Positions 6,450-16,649 of a DNA stretch of 64,000 bases are shown here, piece after piece. Source of the DNA: VRUE01 sp035605695 (lineage in GTDB: Bacteria > Actinomycetota > Thermoleophilia > Solirubrobacterales > 70-9); NCBI GenBank assembly GCA_035605695.1, contig DATNGZ010000052.1:62001-126000 (forward strand), in the 5' to 3' direction. Every line of letters begins with the position of its first letter. The stretch's first letter is position 1. The translations under genes were made by a program, and so were the position numbers. Below the pieces are notes generated by a model. That model saw only the letters and a list, made by a program, of their open reading frames with translations, did no database searches and was not told the origin of the DNA.

Positions 6450-7598
6450 ATGGATGCAGCGCGAGCTGACCGGCTGCACCGACCTGGATCGCTTCGACCG
6501 ACGGCGGGCAGGTTGATCCTCGGCGAGACGATCCGGGCCGAGCTGGCTGAGCTCGGCGATCGAGTCGCTCCGTTCGATGTCCATGCCCACACCGGCGCGG
6601 ACGTCGACGGGACGACATGCGGCTACGAGGAGCACTTGCGCGACCTCGAAGCGATCGGCGGCCGGTCGGTGATCTTTCCGCTCTGCGTGAAGGGAGGGTA
6701 TGAGCCCGAGAACCGGCGTGTCCTCGCGGAGTGCGATCACGCGCCCGATCGCCTGACTCCGTTTGCTCGGCTCGATCCCCACGTCGAGGGCGTGGCATCG
6801 ACCGCGGTCGATGCCCTCGCCGCAGGCGCGAAAGGCTTCAAGCTGCATCCGCGCTCGGAGGCCTTCCGGCTCGACCATCCCGGCGTCGATGCGATCCTCT
6901 CGGTCGCCGCCGAGGCGCAGGCGCCGGTCCTGATCCACGCCGGCCTCGGAGTCGGCTCGTTCGGCACGACGATCCTGAGGCTGGCCGAGTTTCATCGGGG
7001 CTGTCCGATCATCCTCGCCCACGCCGCGATTTCCGACCTCTGCTGGCTTTGGGAGGAGCTGCCCGCTCATCCCAACCTCTTCTTCGACACCTCCTGGTGG
7101 AACGCGAGCGACCTGATCGCCCTGTTCTCGCTCGTACCGCCGGGGCGGATTCTCTTCGGCAGCGATGCTCCATATATGAACCGTGGAGCCGTGCTGGCGA
7201 TCGCTTTGCGGTGCGCTCGCTTCGCGGGCCTGTCGGCGGAGGCGATCGAGCTTGTCGTCGGGGGTCAGCTCGAGAACCTGCTGACGGGAGCGGCGGTCGC
7301 CGACGCCGGGCCGCCACCAGGTCCGCCGCAGGCAGCACCGTCGCCGCTGGCGAGCAGGGTGACGACGGCGCTGATCGCAGCCGGTGCCGCGAAGCTCAGC
7401 GGGGGCGACCCGGCGCAGATGGTGGAGTTGGCGCGGCTCACCCTCGGCGACGGGTCCTTCCTCGGAGAGCAGGGACCGATCGTGGCCGGGCTGTTGGAAG
7501 AAGGCGCGGCGGTGACCCAGGAAGCGCCCTGGGCGCTCGCGATGGCGATCACGATTCTCGCGACGCCAGGCCTGAGAAGTCCCGTCGCGCTCGTCTGA
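6450..7598 (+). CDS. Amidohydrolase-family metal-dependent hydrolase
   Basis: A TIM-barrel hydrolase of the amidohydrolase-2 type. The HxH metal motif is in PFDVHAHTGAD; GFKLHPR, the His in PVLIHAGLG, CPIILAHAA and the terminal barrel Asp in ILFGSDAPYMN follow in the expected order. Such enzymes hydrolyse or decarboxylate small organic substrates; the substrate here is unknown. About 90 residues after the barrel (Ala/Pro-rich linker and a helical tail) are not part of the core. The start is uncertain: ATG at 6450 is used, and TTG at 6513, just before LILGETIRAEL, is a good alternative. It lies just upstream of the LAL regulator. Confidence 0.72.
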   Translation: MDAARADRLHRPGSLRPTAGRLILGETIRAELAELGDRVAPFDVHAHTGADVDGTTCGYEEHLRDLEAIGGRSVIFPLCVKGGYEPENRRVLAECDHAPDRLTPFARLDPHVEGVASTAVDALAAGAKGFKLHPRSEAFRLDHPGVDAILSVAAEAQAPVLIHAGLGVGSFGTTILRLAEFHRGCPIILAHAAISDLCWLWEELPAHPNLFFDTSWWNASDLIALFSLVPPGRILFGSDAPYMNRGAVLAIALRCARFAGLSAEAIELVVGGQLENLLTGAAVADAGPPPGPPQAAPSPLASRVTTALIAAGAAKLSGGDPAQMVELARLTLGDGSFLGEQGPIVAGLLEEGAAVTQEAPWALAMAITILATPGLRSPVALV

Positions 7599-7634
7599 AT
7601 CTGGTGAAGCGGCGTAGGATCGCCGCGAGCACCG

Positions 7635-10442
7635 ATGCGGGCGACAAATGCACTGCTGGAGAGGGAGGAGGAGCTCGCGGCGATCGAGCGGGTGCTGCTC
7701 GGCGTCCTCGGTGGGGCCGGCGGCCTGCTGGCGATCGAGGGCGAGGCCGGGGCGGGGAAGACGGCGCTGCTGGACGCCGCCGCGCTGCGGGGCGAAGAGT
7801 CAGGGCTCCGGGTGCTCCGGGCCCGCGGCGGCGAGTTCGAGCGCGACTTCCCCTATGGCGTGGTGCGGCAACTGTTCGAGCCGTTGATCGCCGACTCCTC
7901 GCTGCGGCAGGAGTTGCTCGGTGGGGGCGCGGCGGCCGCGGCTCCCGTCTTCGACCCGCTCGCCTCTGCCGAGAGCGGCGACCCGTTCTCGATCCAGCAT
8001 GGTCTCTACTGCCTCGTCCAGGCGCTGGCGGAAGCCTCGCCGTTGCTGATCCTGGTCGACGACGCTCAGTGGGCCGATCTCGCCTCGCTTCGAGCGGTCG
8101 CCTATGCCGGGCGGCGTCTCGAGGGGTCGCCCGCCGGGCTGCTACTGACCGTGAGGACGGGGGAACCTGGCGAGCACGAACCCCTGCTCGAGGAGCTGCG
8201 CCGGGAGCCCGGTGCCGTGACGATCGAACCGCCGCCCCTCTCGGCTGAGGCCGTCGGGAGTCTGATCGCTGCAGAATCCGAGGACGCGGCGACGGACGGC
8301 CTGGCCGTAGCCGCCCGCCAGGCCACGGGTGGGAACCCGTTCCTGTTGCTGGAGCTGTTGCGAGCGCTCGATCTCGAGCAGCTTGACGGCAAGAAGCTCG
8401 ACGCCGATCGCCTCGCGCGCCTTGCCGGGTCCGGCGCCTCGCGGCCGATCCTCGGACGCCTGAACCGGCTTGGCGAAGCGGCGATCGCCACGGCGCGAGC
8501 CGTCGCGGTGCTGGAGCCAAACGCCACGGCGGGCCGGATCGCGGCGCTGAGCGGGCTATCGCTGGAGTCGGTTGCCGATGCCTGCGAGCGGCTCGTTGTC
8601 GCCAGGCTGCTTACCGACGCCCGGCCGGTCGGCTTCGTCCACCCGCTCGTCCGCGCCGCTGTTCTCAGCGAGATCCCGGCGCCGCGCCGCGCCGCCGGCC
8701 ACAGCCGCGCGGCGCGTCTCCTCTCCACCGATGATGCGGCCGCCGACGCGGTGGCCGCCCACCTGCTGCTCAGCGAACCCGCCGGCGATCCCTGGCCGGT
8801 GGGTGAGCTGCGCTCCGCCGCGACGGAGGCCCTTGGCCGCGGGGCTCCGGCAGCCGCGGTCAGCTACCTGCGCCGGGCCCTGCGCGAGCCGCCGCCGAAG
8901 CCCGACCGGCTCGCAGTCAGCCGCGAGCTGGGGGCCGCCTTGCTGCGAGCCGACGAGCCGGAGGGGATTGATGTGCTGCGCACCGTCCGCGATGCCCTCG
9001 ACGATCCGCTGGAGCGAGCCGCGATCGCCGCCGAGCTCTCTGTCTCGTTTGCCTTCCGTCATCCGGGGGGCAGCGAGGGGGTGGCCCTGCTTGAAGCGTC
9101 GCTGGCGGAGATCGGCTCCGGAAGCCCGGACCTCGCCCGCTTCCTGCGCGGGCAGCTGCTGATGCACCTGGTCAGCGGGCTGGAAGAGATTCCTGCCGGG
9201 GTGAGGCCGGAGCGAGAGGCGTGGCCGGACGGCGAGAACCGTTCGGGGCGCTTCCTCCTTCGCCAACTCTCCTATCTCTACGCGATCGGATTTGGCCGGA
9301 TTGAGGATGCGCTCGAGTTGGCGACCAAAGCCGGCGTCGACCCCGATCTCTACGCCGAGGATGTCCGCGCCGGGATCCCGTCCCACTACGCGTGGGGTGC
9401 GATGACCCTGGCCGACCGCGGCGACCTCATCGCGGCGCCGCTGGCGATCTCGATGGAGGCTTCGAAGCAGCGCGGGGCCCCCGCCAGCGTTGCCGCCGCC
9501 TACGGCGTGCGCGCCTACTGCGGCTTTCTCGACGGCGACGTGAAGGCCGCCGAGGCCGACGTCGGCGTCGCGCTTCGGGTCATGCGGTCGAGCGAGTTCC
9601 CGGTGATGCTGGGCGCCTGGACCAGCACCGCGGCTGTGATCGCAGTCGAGCGCGGCGAGCTCAATGCCGCGCAGGAGCTGCTCGATGACGTCTGGCGGCG
9701 TCGAGCCCTGGGCCCCGGCCTTCCCGGGACCTTCCTGCTCTTCGCCCGCGGGAAGCTGCGCGCCGCGAGCGGCTGCCATGCCGAGGCGCGCCACGACTTC
9801 ATCGCCGCCGGCGAACGGGTCGGCTGGCTCCCCTACGCCAATCCCGAGCTGCTCGGCTGGCGTACCGGCCTCGCCCTCGCCGAAGGGGCGTTGGGCAACG
9901 AGGAGGAGGCACAGCGGTTGGCTGCGGAGGCGGTGCGGCTGGCCCGCGAGGCCGGCGGGCAGCGCGGAATCGGAATCGCCCTGCGAGTTCAGGGGACTGT
10001 GATTCGCGGCGAGGAAGGGATCGAGCTGCTCCGCGAGGCGATGGACGAACTCGCTGGGACCAGGGCGCGGCTGGAGTACGCCAAAGCCTTGGTCGAGCTC
10101 GGCGCGGCGCTGCGGCGTGCCAACCGCCGCCGCGAGGCTCGCGAGCCACTGCGGGAAGGCCTCGACCTCGCCCATCGCTGCGGCGCGACCGCCCTGGCGG
10201 AGCGGGCACGCACCGAGCTAGGGGCCGCCGGAGCGCGTCCTCGTAAGACAGTCCTCTCGGGCATCGAGTCGCTCACCCCGAGCGAGCTGCGGGTCGCGCG
10301 CATGGCTGCTGAGGGAATGACCAACCGAGAGATCGCGCAGAGCCTCTTCGTCACTACCAAGACCGTCGAGACTCACCTTCGCCACGTCTACCAGAAGCTC
10401 GAGGTGGCGAGGCGAGGCGATCTCGCAGATGTGCTCAGGTAG
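7635..10442 (+). CDS. LuxR-family regulator with N-terminal AAA/STAND ATPase (LAL type)
   Basis: A 935-aa protein. Residues 36-43 form a Walker A motif (GEAGAGKT), a Walker B-like LILVDDAQWAD follows near residue 140, and the long middle is helical, TPR-like. The last 65 residues are a LuxR/GerE HTH (LTPSELRVARMAAEGMTNRE, then IAQSLFVTTKTVETHLRHVY). This MalT-like design lets ATP and an inducer control DNA binding. The inducer and targets are not evident. It is followed closely by the cyclase-ATPase fusion, which shares the ATPase-plus-helical-repeat design but not the HTH. Confidence 0.92.
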   Translation: MRATNALLEREEELAAIERVLLGVLGGAGGLLAIEGEAGAGKTALLDAAALRGEESGLRVLRARGGEFERDFPYGVVRQLFEPLIADSSLRQELLGGGAAAAAPVFDPLASAESGDPFSIQHGLYCLVQALAEASPLLILVDDAQWADLASLRAVAYAGRRLEGSPAGLLLTVRTGEPGEHEPLLEELRREPGAVTIEPPPLSAEAVGSLIAAESEDAATDGLAVAARQATGGNPFLLLELLRALDLEQLDGKKLDADRLARLAGSGASRPILGRLNRLGEAAIATARAVAVLEPNATAGRIAALSGLSLESVADACERLVVARLLTDARPVGFVHPLVRAAVLSEIPAPRRAAGHSRAARLLSTDDAAADAVAAHLLLSEPAGDPWPVGELRSAATEALGRGAPAAAVSYLRRALREPPPKPDRLAVSRELGAALLRADEPEGIDVLRTVRDALDDPLERAAIAAELSVSFAFRHPGGSEGVALLEASLAEIGSGSPDLARFLRGQLLMHLVSGLEEIPAGVRPEREAWPDGENRSGRFLLRQLSYLYAIGFGRIEDALELATKAGVDPDLYAEDVRAGIPSHYAWGAMTLADRGDLIAAPLAISMEASKQRGAPASVAAAYGVRAYCGFLDGDVKAAEADVGVALRVMRSSEFPVMLGAWTSTAAVIAVERGELNAAQELLDDVWRRRALGPGLPGTFLLFARGKLRAASGCHAEARHDFIAAGERVGWLPYANPELLGWRTGLALAEGALGNEEEAQRLAAEAVRLAREAGGQRGIGIALRVQGTVIRGEEGIELLREAMDELAGTRARLEYAKALVELGAALRRANRRREAREPLREGLDLAHRCGATALAERARTELGAAGARPRKTVLSGIESLTPSELRVARMAAEGMTNREIAQSLFVTTKTVETHLRHVYQKLEVARRGDLADVLR

Positions 10443-10497
10443 ATCGATGCAAGGACCAGCCAGTACTCAGGTCGGGCGGAGATCGACGGGGTGAGGA

Positions 10498-13400
10498 ATG
10501 ATGTGCGCCATGGCAGGTGTGGCGATAGTCGTGTTCAGCGACTTGGTCGATTCGACCGCACTACTTGCGAAGCTCGGTGACGATCGGATGGACATGGTCC
10601 GTCGGTCCCATGTGAAGGACGTGACCGATGCAGTCGTCCTCGGCGGTGGGCGTGTGATCAAGACGCTGGGCGATGGTGTGATGTCGAGCTTCGACAGCGC
10701 CCTCGGTGCGCTGAGGGCGGCCGCGGCCATTCAGAGGGCGGTCGAGCGGCAGGACGCGGAGCAGGGCGGAATCGGGATCGCGGCAAGGATCGGCGTAGCG
10801 GCCGGGGAGCCGATCCCCGACGGGGACGACCTGCACGGGATGTCGGTCGTTATTGCCAGCCGCCTCTCCTCGGCGGCAGGGACCGGAGAGATTCTCGTCC
10901 ACGACTTGGTCCAGGCTTTGGTTGCCTCACGTGACGGGGTTGCGCTGGGGGAGATCCGCGAGCTCGGCCTAAAGGGAGTGCCGGGACCGGTGCGCGCCTC
11001 GGAGTTGCTCTGGCGGGAGGTGGCTCCCGTAGCAACCGACGAGGCCGAAGGAGGTCTGGACTCGGAGGCAGCTGAGCAGAGGGACGGGGAGGTGCAGCGT
11101 ACCGGCTCCGGGGAAATCCGCTTGCCGCCCGTGCTCGCCGCCTACGCGGACGAGCCGTTGATCGGCCGTGACAGCGAGATAGAAGAGCTTCGGGAGGCAA
11201 CCGCTCCGCGCGACGGCTGCCGAGCGGTTCTGATCCTGGGCGAACCGGGGATCGGCAAGACCCGCCATGCTGCTGCTGCGGCTGCTGAAGCTCATGGCAA
11301 GGGTGCTGTGGTCGTGCTGGCGCGCTGCCCCCCCGAGGCCACGATCGCCTTCGAGCCCTGGGTACGTGCGGTTGGTGAGCTGGCGCTAGCCGGCGATGAC
11401 TCCTGGCGCGCGGAGCTGGCGAGGGCAGCCGGCGCCGAGCTCGCCGCGCTCGTGCCAGAGCTGAGCGAGCACGCGACGCTCGCCGAGCGCGCCGTCATCG
11501 ACGAAGTCGTGGCCGCCGAGGGCGCGCGCTACCGGCTCTTTCGCGGTATAGCCGCCGCGCTCTCCTTCGCTGCGGGAGATGAGCCCCTGCACGTGGTTCT
11601 CGACGACGCCCACTGGTGCGACCCCGCATCCGCGCAGGCACTCGCTTCCCTGCTCGAGAGGCCCCCGGCCCGGCTAATCCTTGTCGTGACCGCCCGTGAC
11701 CGGGAGATGGGGCGTAGGCATCCTGTCTCCAAGGCGCTCTCCGCCTTGCGCCGTACCGGCGACCTCAGCGAGCTTCGGTTGACCGGCCTCGACGCCTCGG
11801 GAATGGCGGCTTTGGTCGGGGCGAAGGTGGGCAGGGCGATAACGCCCGTGCTGGCGGAGCAGCTGCTGGCACGAACCTCAGGCAACCCCTTCTTTGCCAG
11901 TGAGTTGGCGTGTGATCTCGATGGGCAAGGGGCTCTAAGAGCGGGGGAGGTGCTCGAGAAGGCCCCAGCCCCCGAAGCGGTCACCGATTTGGTCGAGGAG
12001 CGCCTGGCGAGGGTGGGCCCAGACACCGAGCGCCTGCTGGTTGCGGTCGCAGCGATCGGGTCGGCGGCGTCCGTGGAGCTCGCGTCCAGAGTCGCGGGGC
12101 TCAGCTCGGAAGTGGCCGGGCGAGCCGTGGAAGAGGCGTTGTCGGAGAGGTTGGTCGATGACAAGGTCGCCCGCGAGCCTACGATTGGCTTCCCGCATGC
12201 CTTGGTTCGCGAGGCGCTGCTCGCCAGCACCAGCGATGCCGCTATCGCCAGGCTGCACCTCGCGATAGCCAGGGTGCTGGAGGAGGATTCAGGTGCCGAG
12301 CCCGCCGAGCTTGCCCGCCACTACGAGCTCTCGGCCGGCCTAGCGGGCCCCGAGCAGGCAGTCGCTGCTCATCGCGCCGCGGCTGTCGCTGCCGCTGAGG
12401 CCCATGATCACGAGGGGGCCTCCGCCCACCTTCGCCGGGTGCTCGGTCTGCTCCTGGAGGCAGACGCACTGTCGAAAGCCGTGACCCTGCTCGAGCTCGG
12501 AGAGCAGGAGCTGCTCAGCGCCGATCTGGTCAGCGCGCGCGACTCGTTTGGAAAAGCGATCGAGATAGCGCGTCAGACCGGCGATGCGCCAACCCTGGCC
12601 CGTGCAGCGCTGGGCTTTGCCGGCGGCGATATCGGCTTCGGCTTCGAGACCGGAGTGGACGATCCAGCGACGGTGGCGCTGCTGCGGGAGGGACTGGAGG
12701 CCCTCGGAGACAGTGAACCGAGGCTGGCGCTGGGGATGATCTTCCGACTCGCCTTCATGCTCACCTTTTCCGACGACGACGAGATGTTCGCCAACTTGGA
12801 AAGGCGAGCGAAGGAGTTGGAGCAGAGCCTCGGGGACGCCGAGGCCAGGGTCCTGGGTGGCCTCGCGGTGCTGGCGACCCGATCCGCCCGCCGGCCCGAT
12901 CCCAGCGACCTCAAGGGGCTGTTCGAGGAGCTTGACGCCTCGCTGGACCTGATTGGGGCGGCGGAGGAATGCGGCCGCGAGGACCTGCTCTTCCGTGTGG
13001 TTCTGTGGTCCGCCGCAGTCCACTACACGATGGCGCGCATACCCGAGTGCGATCAGGCTCTCGAGCGGAGCGCCGAGATCGCGACTCGACTGGGTAGCCC
13101 CCGCTTCGCCTGGGAGGTCAATCTGGCCCGCGCTATGAGGCTTTTCGATCTCGGCAGGCGCGAGGAGGCGGAAGCGCAGCTGCACCGTGCGGGGACGATC
13201 GTGCGCCGCCTGCGGCCCGACATCCACATCTTCGCCGAGCTGAGCTTGATGATGGTCGCGGAATGGATCTACGGTGGCGAGACTGCGCTGTCGCGGGTTC
13301 TCGCCGAGGCGGCGGGTGCGGCAGAGCTTCCGGCTGGAGCGATCTCGGTCGGCCTAAAGAGCATGGCGGCAGCCGACGGAGACATCGAGGCCACGCGGCG

Positions 13401-14358
13401 CGAGCTTCGGGCCGAGATTGCGGGCAACCTCGAGGGCCTGCGTAAACCCGATGTCCACCTGCCGGTCGGCCTCTGTTGGCTTGCCCACGCTGCGATCCAG
13501 TCTGGGGATCGTGAGACGGGGGAGCGGGTGCGGCCGTTGCTCGAGCCGATGCGCTCACGGTTGGGGGAGTCGCTGCCCATGATCGGCTTCGGTCAGCTCC
13601 CCGAGTGGTACATCGGCGGCCTCGAACTGCTGGCGGGCCGCTTGGAGGAGGCCGTTGATGAGCTGCGGGGAGCTGTCTCCAGGGCGGATGAGCTCCAACT
13701 GGTCTGGGTGAGCGCCTGGAGCCGGGTGGACCTGGCGACCGCCCTTCATCGCAGCGGCAGCGCCGAGGAGGCCGAAAGCGTCCTCGTCGAGGCCGAATCC
13801 ATCGCGGCCAGACACGGTGTTGGTTGGGCGGCGAAGAGGGCCGAAGCGCTCCGAGCGGAGATCGAGGGGCGCGAGCCGCCGAGCCCGGGGCAGACAGCGG
13901 AGCGCAACAGGCCGATTCGCGCGCTGGCCGCCAGGGGTGGCCGTCGGGCGCTTGCGAGCATGGCACGCGGCCTCAGCAACGACGACCTCGAGCGCCGCTT
14001 TGTCGAGCCCCGCCGCCAGCGTGCGCTTGTCCGCGCCATGGCTCGCGGCTTTCAGCCCGCCGGCTCGGCCGGCTTTACCGGCACGATTGTCTACGAGCTT
14101 GAGCCATACGCGATCGAGGCGCCGCCCGAATCCCCTTGGCGCTGGGCGATAGAGGTCGACTCGTCGGCCGGCCGCGCGCGTCTGCGGGAGCCGGCGCCGC
14201 TCGACCCGGCTGTGACGATTCACATCGGGCTTGCCGACTGGGTGCGTGTCACGGCAGGTCTGCAAGACCCACTCTCCGCCATGCTCGCCGGGCGCTGCAG
14301 CGTAGAGGGCGATGTCACCGTCGCCGCTCGCCTGGAGGTGATGTTCGGCGGTCGCTAG
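10498..14358 (+). CDS. Class III nucleotide cyclase domain fused to STAND ATPase, TPR-like repeats and SCP2-like domain
   Basis: A 1286-aa multidomain protein. Residues 8-170 form a class III adenylate/guanylate cyclase domain: metal Asp D15 (VVFSDLVDST) and D59 (TLGDGVM), K55, and R122. The transition-state Asn position is Val118 (GMSVVIASRL), so catalysis is uncertain. Residues 248-255 are Walker A (GEPGIGKT); LHVVLDDAHWCD is Walker B-like. A long helical repeat region follows. The last 120 residues or so (FTGTIVYELEPYAIEAP to SVEGDVTVAARLEVMFGGR) look like an SCP2 sterol-carrier-like pocket, with the characteristic DP.VTIHIG and AGRCSVEGD features. There is no HTH. A GGGTGAGG ribosome binding site precedes the ATG. 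Confidence 0.85.
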   Translation: MMCAMAGVAIVVFSDLVDSTALLAKLGDDRMDMVRRSHVKDVTDAVVLGGGRVIKTLGDGVMSSFDSALGALRAAAAIQRAVERQDAEQGGIGIAARIGVAAGEPIPDGDDLHGMSVVIASRLSSAAGTGEILVHDLVQALVASRDGVALGEIRELGLKGVPGPVRASELLWREVAPVATDEAEGGLDSEAAEQRDGEVQRTGSGEIRLPPVLAAYADEPLIGRDSEIEELREATAPRDGCRAVLILGEPGIGKTRHAAAAAAEAHGKGAVVVLARCPPEATIAFEPWVRAVGELALAGDDSWRAELARAAGAELAALVPELSEHATLAERAVIDEVVAAEGARYRLFRGIAAALSFAAGDEPLHVVLDDAHWCDPASAQALASLLERPPARLILVVTARDREMGRRHPVSKALSALRRTGDLSELRLTGLDASGMAALVGAKVGRAITPVLAEQLLARTSGNPFFASELACDLDGQGALRAGEVLEKAPAPEAVTDLVEERLARVGPDTERLLVAVAAIGSAASVELASRVAGLSSEVAGRAVEEALSERLVDDKVAREPTIGFPHALVREALLASTSDAAIARLHLAIARVLEEDSGAEPAELARHYELSAGLAGPEQAVAAHRAAAVAAAEAHDHEGASAHLRRVLGLLLEADALSKAVTLLELGEQELLSADLVSARDSFGKAIEIARQTGDAPTLARAALGFAGGDIGFGFETGVDDPATVALLREGLEALGDSEPRLALGMIFRLAFMLTFSDDDEMFANLERRAKELEQSLGDAEARVLGGLAVLATRSARRPDPSDLKGLFEELDASLDLIGAAEECGREDLLFRVVLWSAAVHYTMARIPECDQALERSAEIATRLGSPRFAWEVNLARAMRLFDLGRREEAEAQLHRAGTIVRRLRPDIHIFAELSLMMVAEWIYGGETALSRVLAEAAGAAELPAGAISVGLKSMAAADGDIEATRRELRAEIAGNLEGLRKPDVHLPVGLCWLAHAAIQSGDRETGERVRPLLEPMRSRLGESLPMIGFGQLPEWYIGGLELLAGRLEEAVDELRGAVSRADELQLVWVSAWSRVDLATALHRSGSAEEAESVLVEAESIAARHGVGWAAKRAEALRAEIEGREPPSPGQTAERNRPIRALAARGGRRALASMARGLSNDDLERRFVEPRRQRALVRAMARGFQPAGSAGFTGTIVYELEPYAIEAPPESPWRWAIEVDSSAGRARLREPAPLDPAVTIHIGLADWVRVTAGLQDPLSAMLAGRCSVEGDVTVAARLEVMFGGR

Positions 14359-14365
14359 CAGTGGG

Positions 14366-15817
14366 TTAGGAGACTGCGGCGGGGACGGCTCGCGATCGGC
14401 TGCTTCGCTCGCGAAGCCGCACACGCAGTCCGCGCGGAACCATCGTGAAGCCGAAGGCCTCACGCACCGGCTTGCCGGATTCGTCCAGCTCCAGCTCGAA
14501 GTTGCGGGCAAGCATCCCCAGGGCCGCCTTCGCCTCCAGAAAGGCCAGGTTGCGGCCAGGACAGAAACGCGGGCCGGCACCGAATGCGAGAGATTTCGGG
14601 GCGCGCGTCTTGTCGTCGTCCTCAAGCCAGCGCTCCGGATAGAAGTCCTCGCTGCGCCCGGCTGCGGCGCGGGTAGCCTGGCGGGTGAGCAGAAGGAGTT
14701 GAGTCCCGGCGGGAATGTGCGTCCCGCAGATCGTTTTGTCCTCGTTTGGCTCGACCCCCGCCGATGGCGCGACGCTCTTCAGGCGCATCGACTCCCGCAG
14801 CACCGCCTCGGCATAGGGCAGCTGCTCGGTCGCTTCGTACTCGGCCGCGATTGGATTGCGGCCGAAAGCAGCCGCCGTCTCCTCGCGCAGGCGCTCCTGG
14901 ATGTCGGGCCTCGACCCGAGTAGCCAGATCGTCCAGGCGAGGGTGTGTGCGGTGGTGTCCTCGCCGGCGAGGAGCACGGTGATCAGGTTGCCGGCGATCT
15001 CCTGGTCGGTGAAGCTCGGATCATCCCTCTGCGCGGCGAGTAGTCCCTCGATCAGGTTCTCAGGTTCGTCGAAGAGCTCGGGTCGGACAGCCATACGCGC
15101 CTGGGCCCTCTCGATGAAGTTTTCGGTTGCCTTATAGACCTCGACCATTGACTGATCGAGTGCGCGATCGGCTGGCAGCTTGAACCAGCGCCAATATGGA
15201 ACGGTGGCGGTTATTCGCCGACCGGCCATTATCAGCAGCCGCTGAATGTGGAGCTGGAGCTCGCCATCGCCATGCTCGAGTGTGTTCAGGTCGTGCCCGA
15301 AGGCAAGGGCGGAGGTGACGTCGACCGTGTAGGCGGTCAGCGCATCGGAGACGGCCACGGCTTCCGAGCGCCGCGCCTCGGCCTGCAGGCGCTTGTGCAG
15401 CCTCCGGGTCGCGGTGCGCACGACGCTGAAATAGCGATGCAGGTGGTCTTTGTTCAGAGCGGTGACGATCAGACGGCGCTGTCGTTTCCACTCATCGCCC
15501 TCCGCGGTGAAGACCGCCGGCGGGGTGCCCTTCATCTGGGGGGCCGCTTCGTTGATCTCCTGGATGACTCGCGCGATGTCGCCCCATCGCCTGAACCCCC
15601 CGGGACGGTCGCGCAGGATCACGTTGATCTGATCGGCGTCGTTGATCCCGACCACCACCCTGGGCCCCGCAGTCACACGAAAGATCGGCCCGTATTCCTC
15701 CCCCCACCTCTCGAAGGCGAGGTGGCTGCGGGAGACGGGGACCAGCTTGTGGGCGCTGCCCAGGAGGGGGAGACCACGTGGCCCGGGCAGGTCGGCAATT
15801 GAGCGAATGGCGGTCAT
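14366..15817 (-). CDS. Cytochrome P450
   Basis: A 483-aa haem-thiolate monooxygenase. The haem signature FGAGPRFCPGRN places the proximal Cys at residue 419. The I-helix motif LLAGEDTTAHTL carries the acid-Thr pair, and the K-helix ExxR is in LRESMRLKSV. The N-terminus LPGPRGLPLLGSAH is typical of P450s close to bacterial CYP102/CYP4-like groups, without a membrane anchor. No ferredoxin or reductase lies beside it. It is convergent with the cyclase-ATPase fusion (7-bp gap). The substrate is unknown. Confidence 0.95.
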   Translation of the reverse strand: MTAIRSIADLPGPRGLPLLGSAHKLVPVSRSHLAFERWGEEYGPIFRVTAGPRVVVGINDADQINVILRDRPGGFRRWGDIARVIQEINEAAPQMKGTPPAVFTAEGDEWKRQRRLIVTALNKDHLHRYFSVVRTATRRLHKRLQAEARRSEAVAVSDALTAYTVDVTSALAFGHDLNTLEHGDGELQLHIQRLLIMAGRRITATVPYWRWFKLPADRALDQSMVEVYKATENFIERAQARMAVRPELFDEPENLIEGLLAAQRDDPSFTDQEIAGNLITVLLAGEDTTAHTLAWTIWLLGSRPDIQERLREETAAAFGRNPIAAEYEATEQLPYAEAVLRESMRLKSVAPSAGVEPNEDKTICGTHIPAGTQLLLLTRQATRAAAGRSEDFYPERWLEDDDKTRAPKSLAFGAGPRFCPGRNLAFLEAKAALGMLARNFELELDESGKPVREAFGFTMVPRGLRVRLRERSSRSRAVPAAVS

Positions 15818-15909
15818 CGGGTTCGGCGAGAACCTAAAGGGCCAACTGCTGCTCTACCACCCAGTTCTGGACAGTCGAAGCGCCCAGCACTAGCCATTGG
15901 CTGACCTGA

Positions 15910-16623
15910 CTAGAGGTGCTCGTCCGAAGCCAGACCGGCACGCAAACCAAGGCTTTTCAGATCGAGGACCCTCACGAGTTTGCGCTCGGTCTCGATCCAG
16001 TTCAGCTTCCGCATCGTGCTCAAGGCCGCAGCGACGCTGGCGCGGGAGGCGCCGGTCCACGCGCCCAGGTCGGCCTGCGTGAGTGGCAGCCTGATCTCAA
16101 TTCCGCTCGAGGTCGTATGACCGTGCCGTTCGCACAGCTCGACCAGCCGTGCGGCTATCCGCCCCAGGGTGTCGGACGCTCCGAACTGAACCTGGGTCCG
16201 GTTGGCATCGCGAAAGCGCCGCCCGATCGCGTCGAAGAGCGCGAGGGCCGCCGCCGGCCTGCTCCCGAGAAAGGCGCGGAAGTCGGCCGCGGAGATCGCC
16301 TTCGCCTCCCCGGGTTCGAGCGCGACGACGTTGCTCGAGCGCGGCTCGGCGTGCACAAAGGAAAGCTCGCCGAGGATGTCGCCAGGGCCGTGGAATCCGA
16401 GCACGATCTCCTTGCCCTGCGGCTCGATGAAGGTGGCCTTGACGTGACCACTCTGCAGAAGGAGCACCGGATCACCTGGCGCTTCCTGGTGCATCAGGTG
16501 CTCGCCGGAACCGAAGTGGCGCGGCCGCCCCGTCGCCAGCAACGCGTCCCGATCGATCCCTGGGAGCAACGCAACGAAGGTTCCCGACTCGAACCGGCTG
16601 GCCACGGCGCGATGGTAGTTCAC
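15910..16623 (-). CDS. Crp/Fnr-family transcription regulator
   Basis: A 237-aa protein. Residues 20-135 form a cyclic-nucleotide-binding-like beta barrel (LLPGIDRDALL, GEHLMHQEAPGDPVLLLQSG, HGPGDILGELSFVH), followed by the dimer helix and a winged HTH (LPLTQADLGAWTGASRASVA). The usual cAMP phosphate-binding RxS motif appears as ELSFVHAEPRSSNVVAL, so ligand binding is plausible. No Fnr cysteine cluster is seen. The start is GTG at 16623. It sits between the P450 and a LAL regulator on the same strand and could control either. Confidence 0.9.
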   Translation of the reverse strand: MNYHRAVASRFESGTFVALLPGIDRDALLATGRPRHFGSGEHLMHQEAPGDPVLLLQSGHVKATFIEPQGKEIVLGFHGPGDILGELSFVHAEPRSSNVVALEPGEAKAISAADFRAFLGSRPAAALALFDAIGRRFRDANRTQVQFGASDTLGRIAARLVELCERHGHTTSSGIEIRLPLTQADLGAWTGASRASVAAALSTMRKLNWIETERKLVRVLDLKSLGLRAGLASDEHL

Positions 16624-16649
16624 ACCATCGGCCGTGGATTCCTCGCCGT

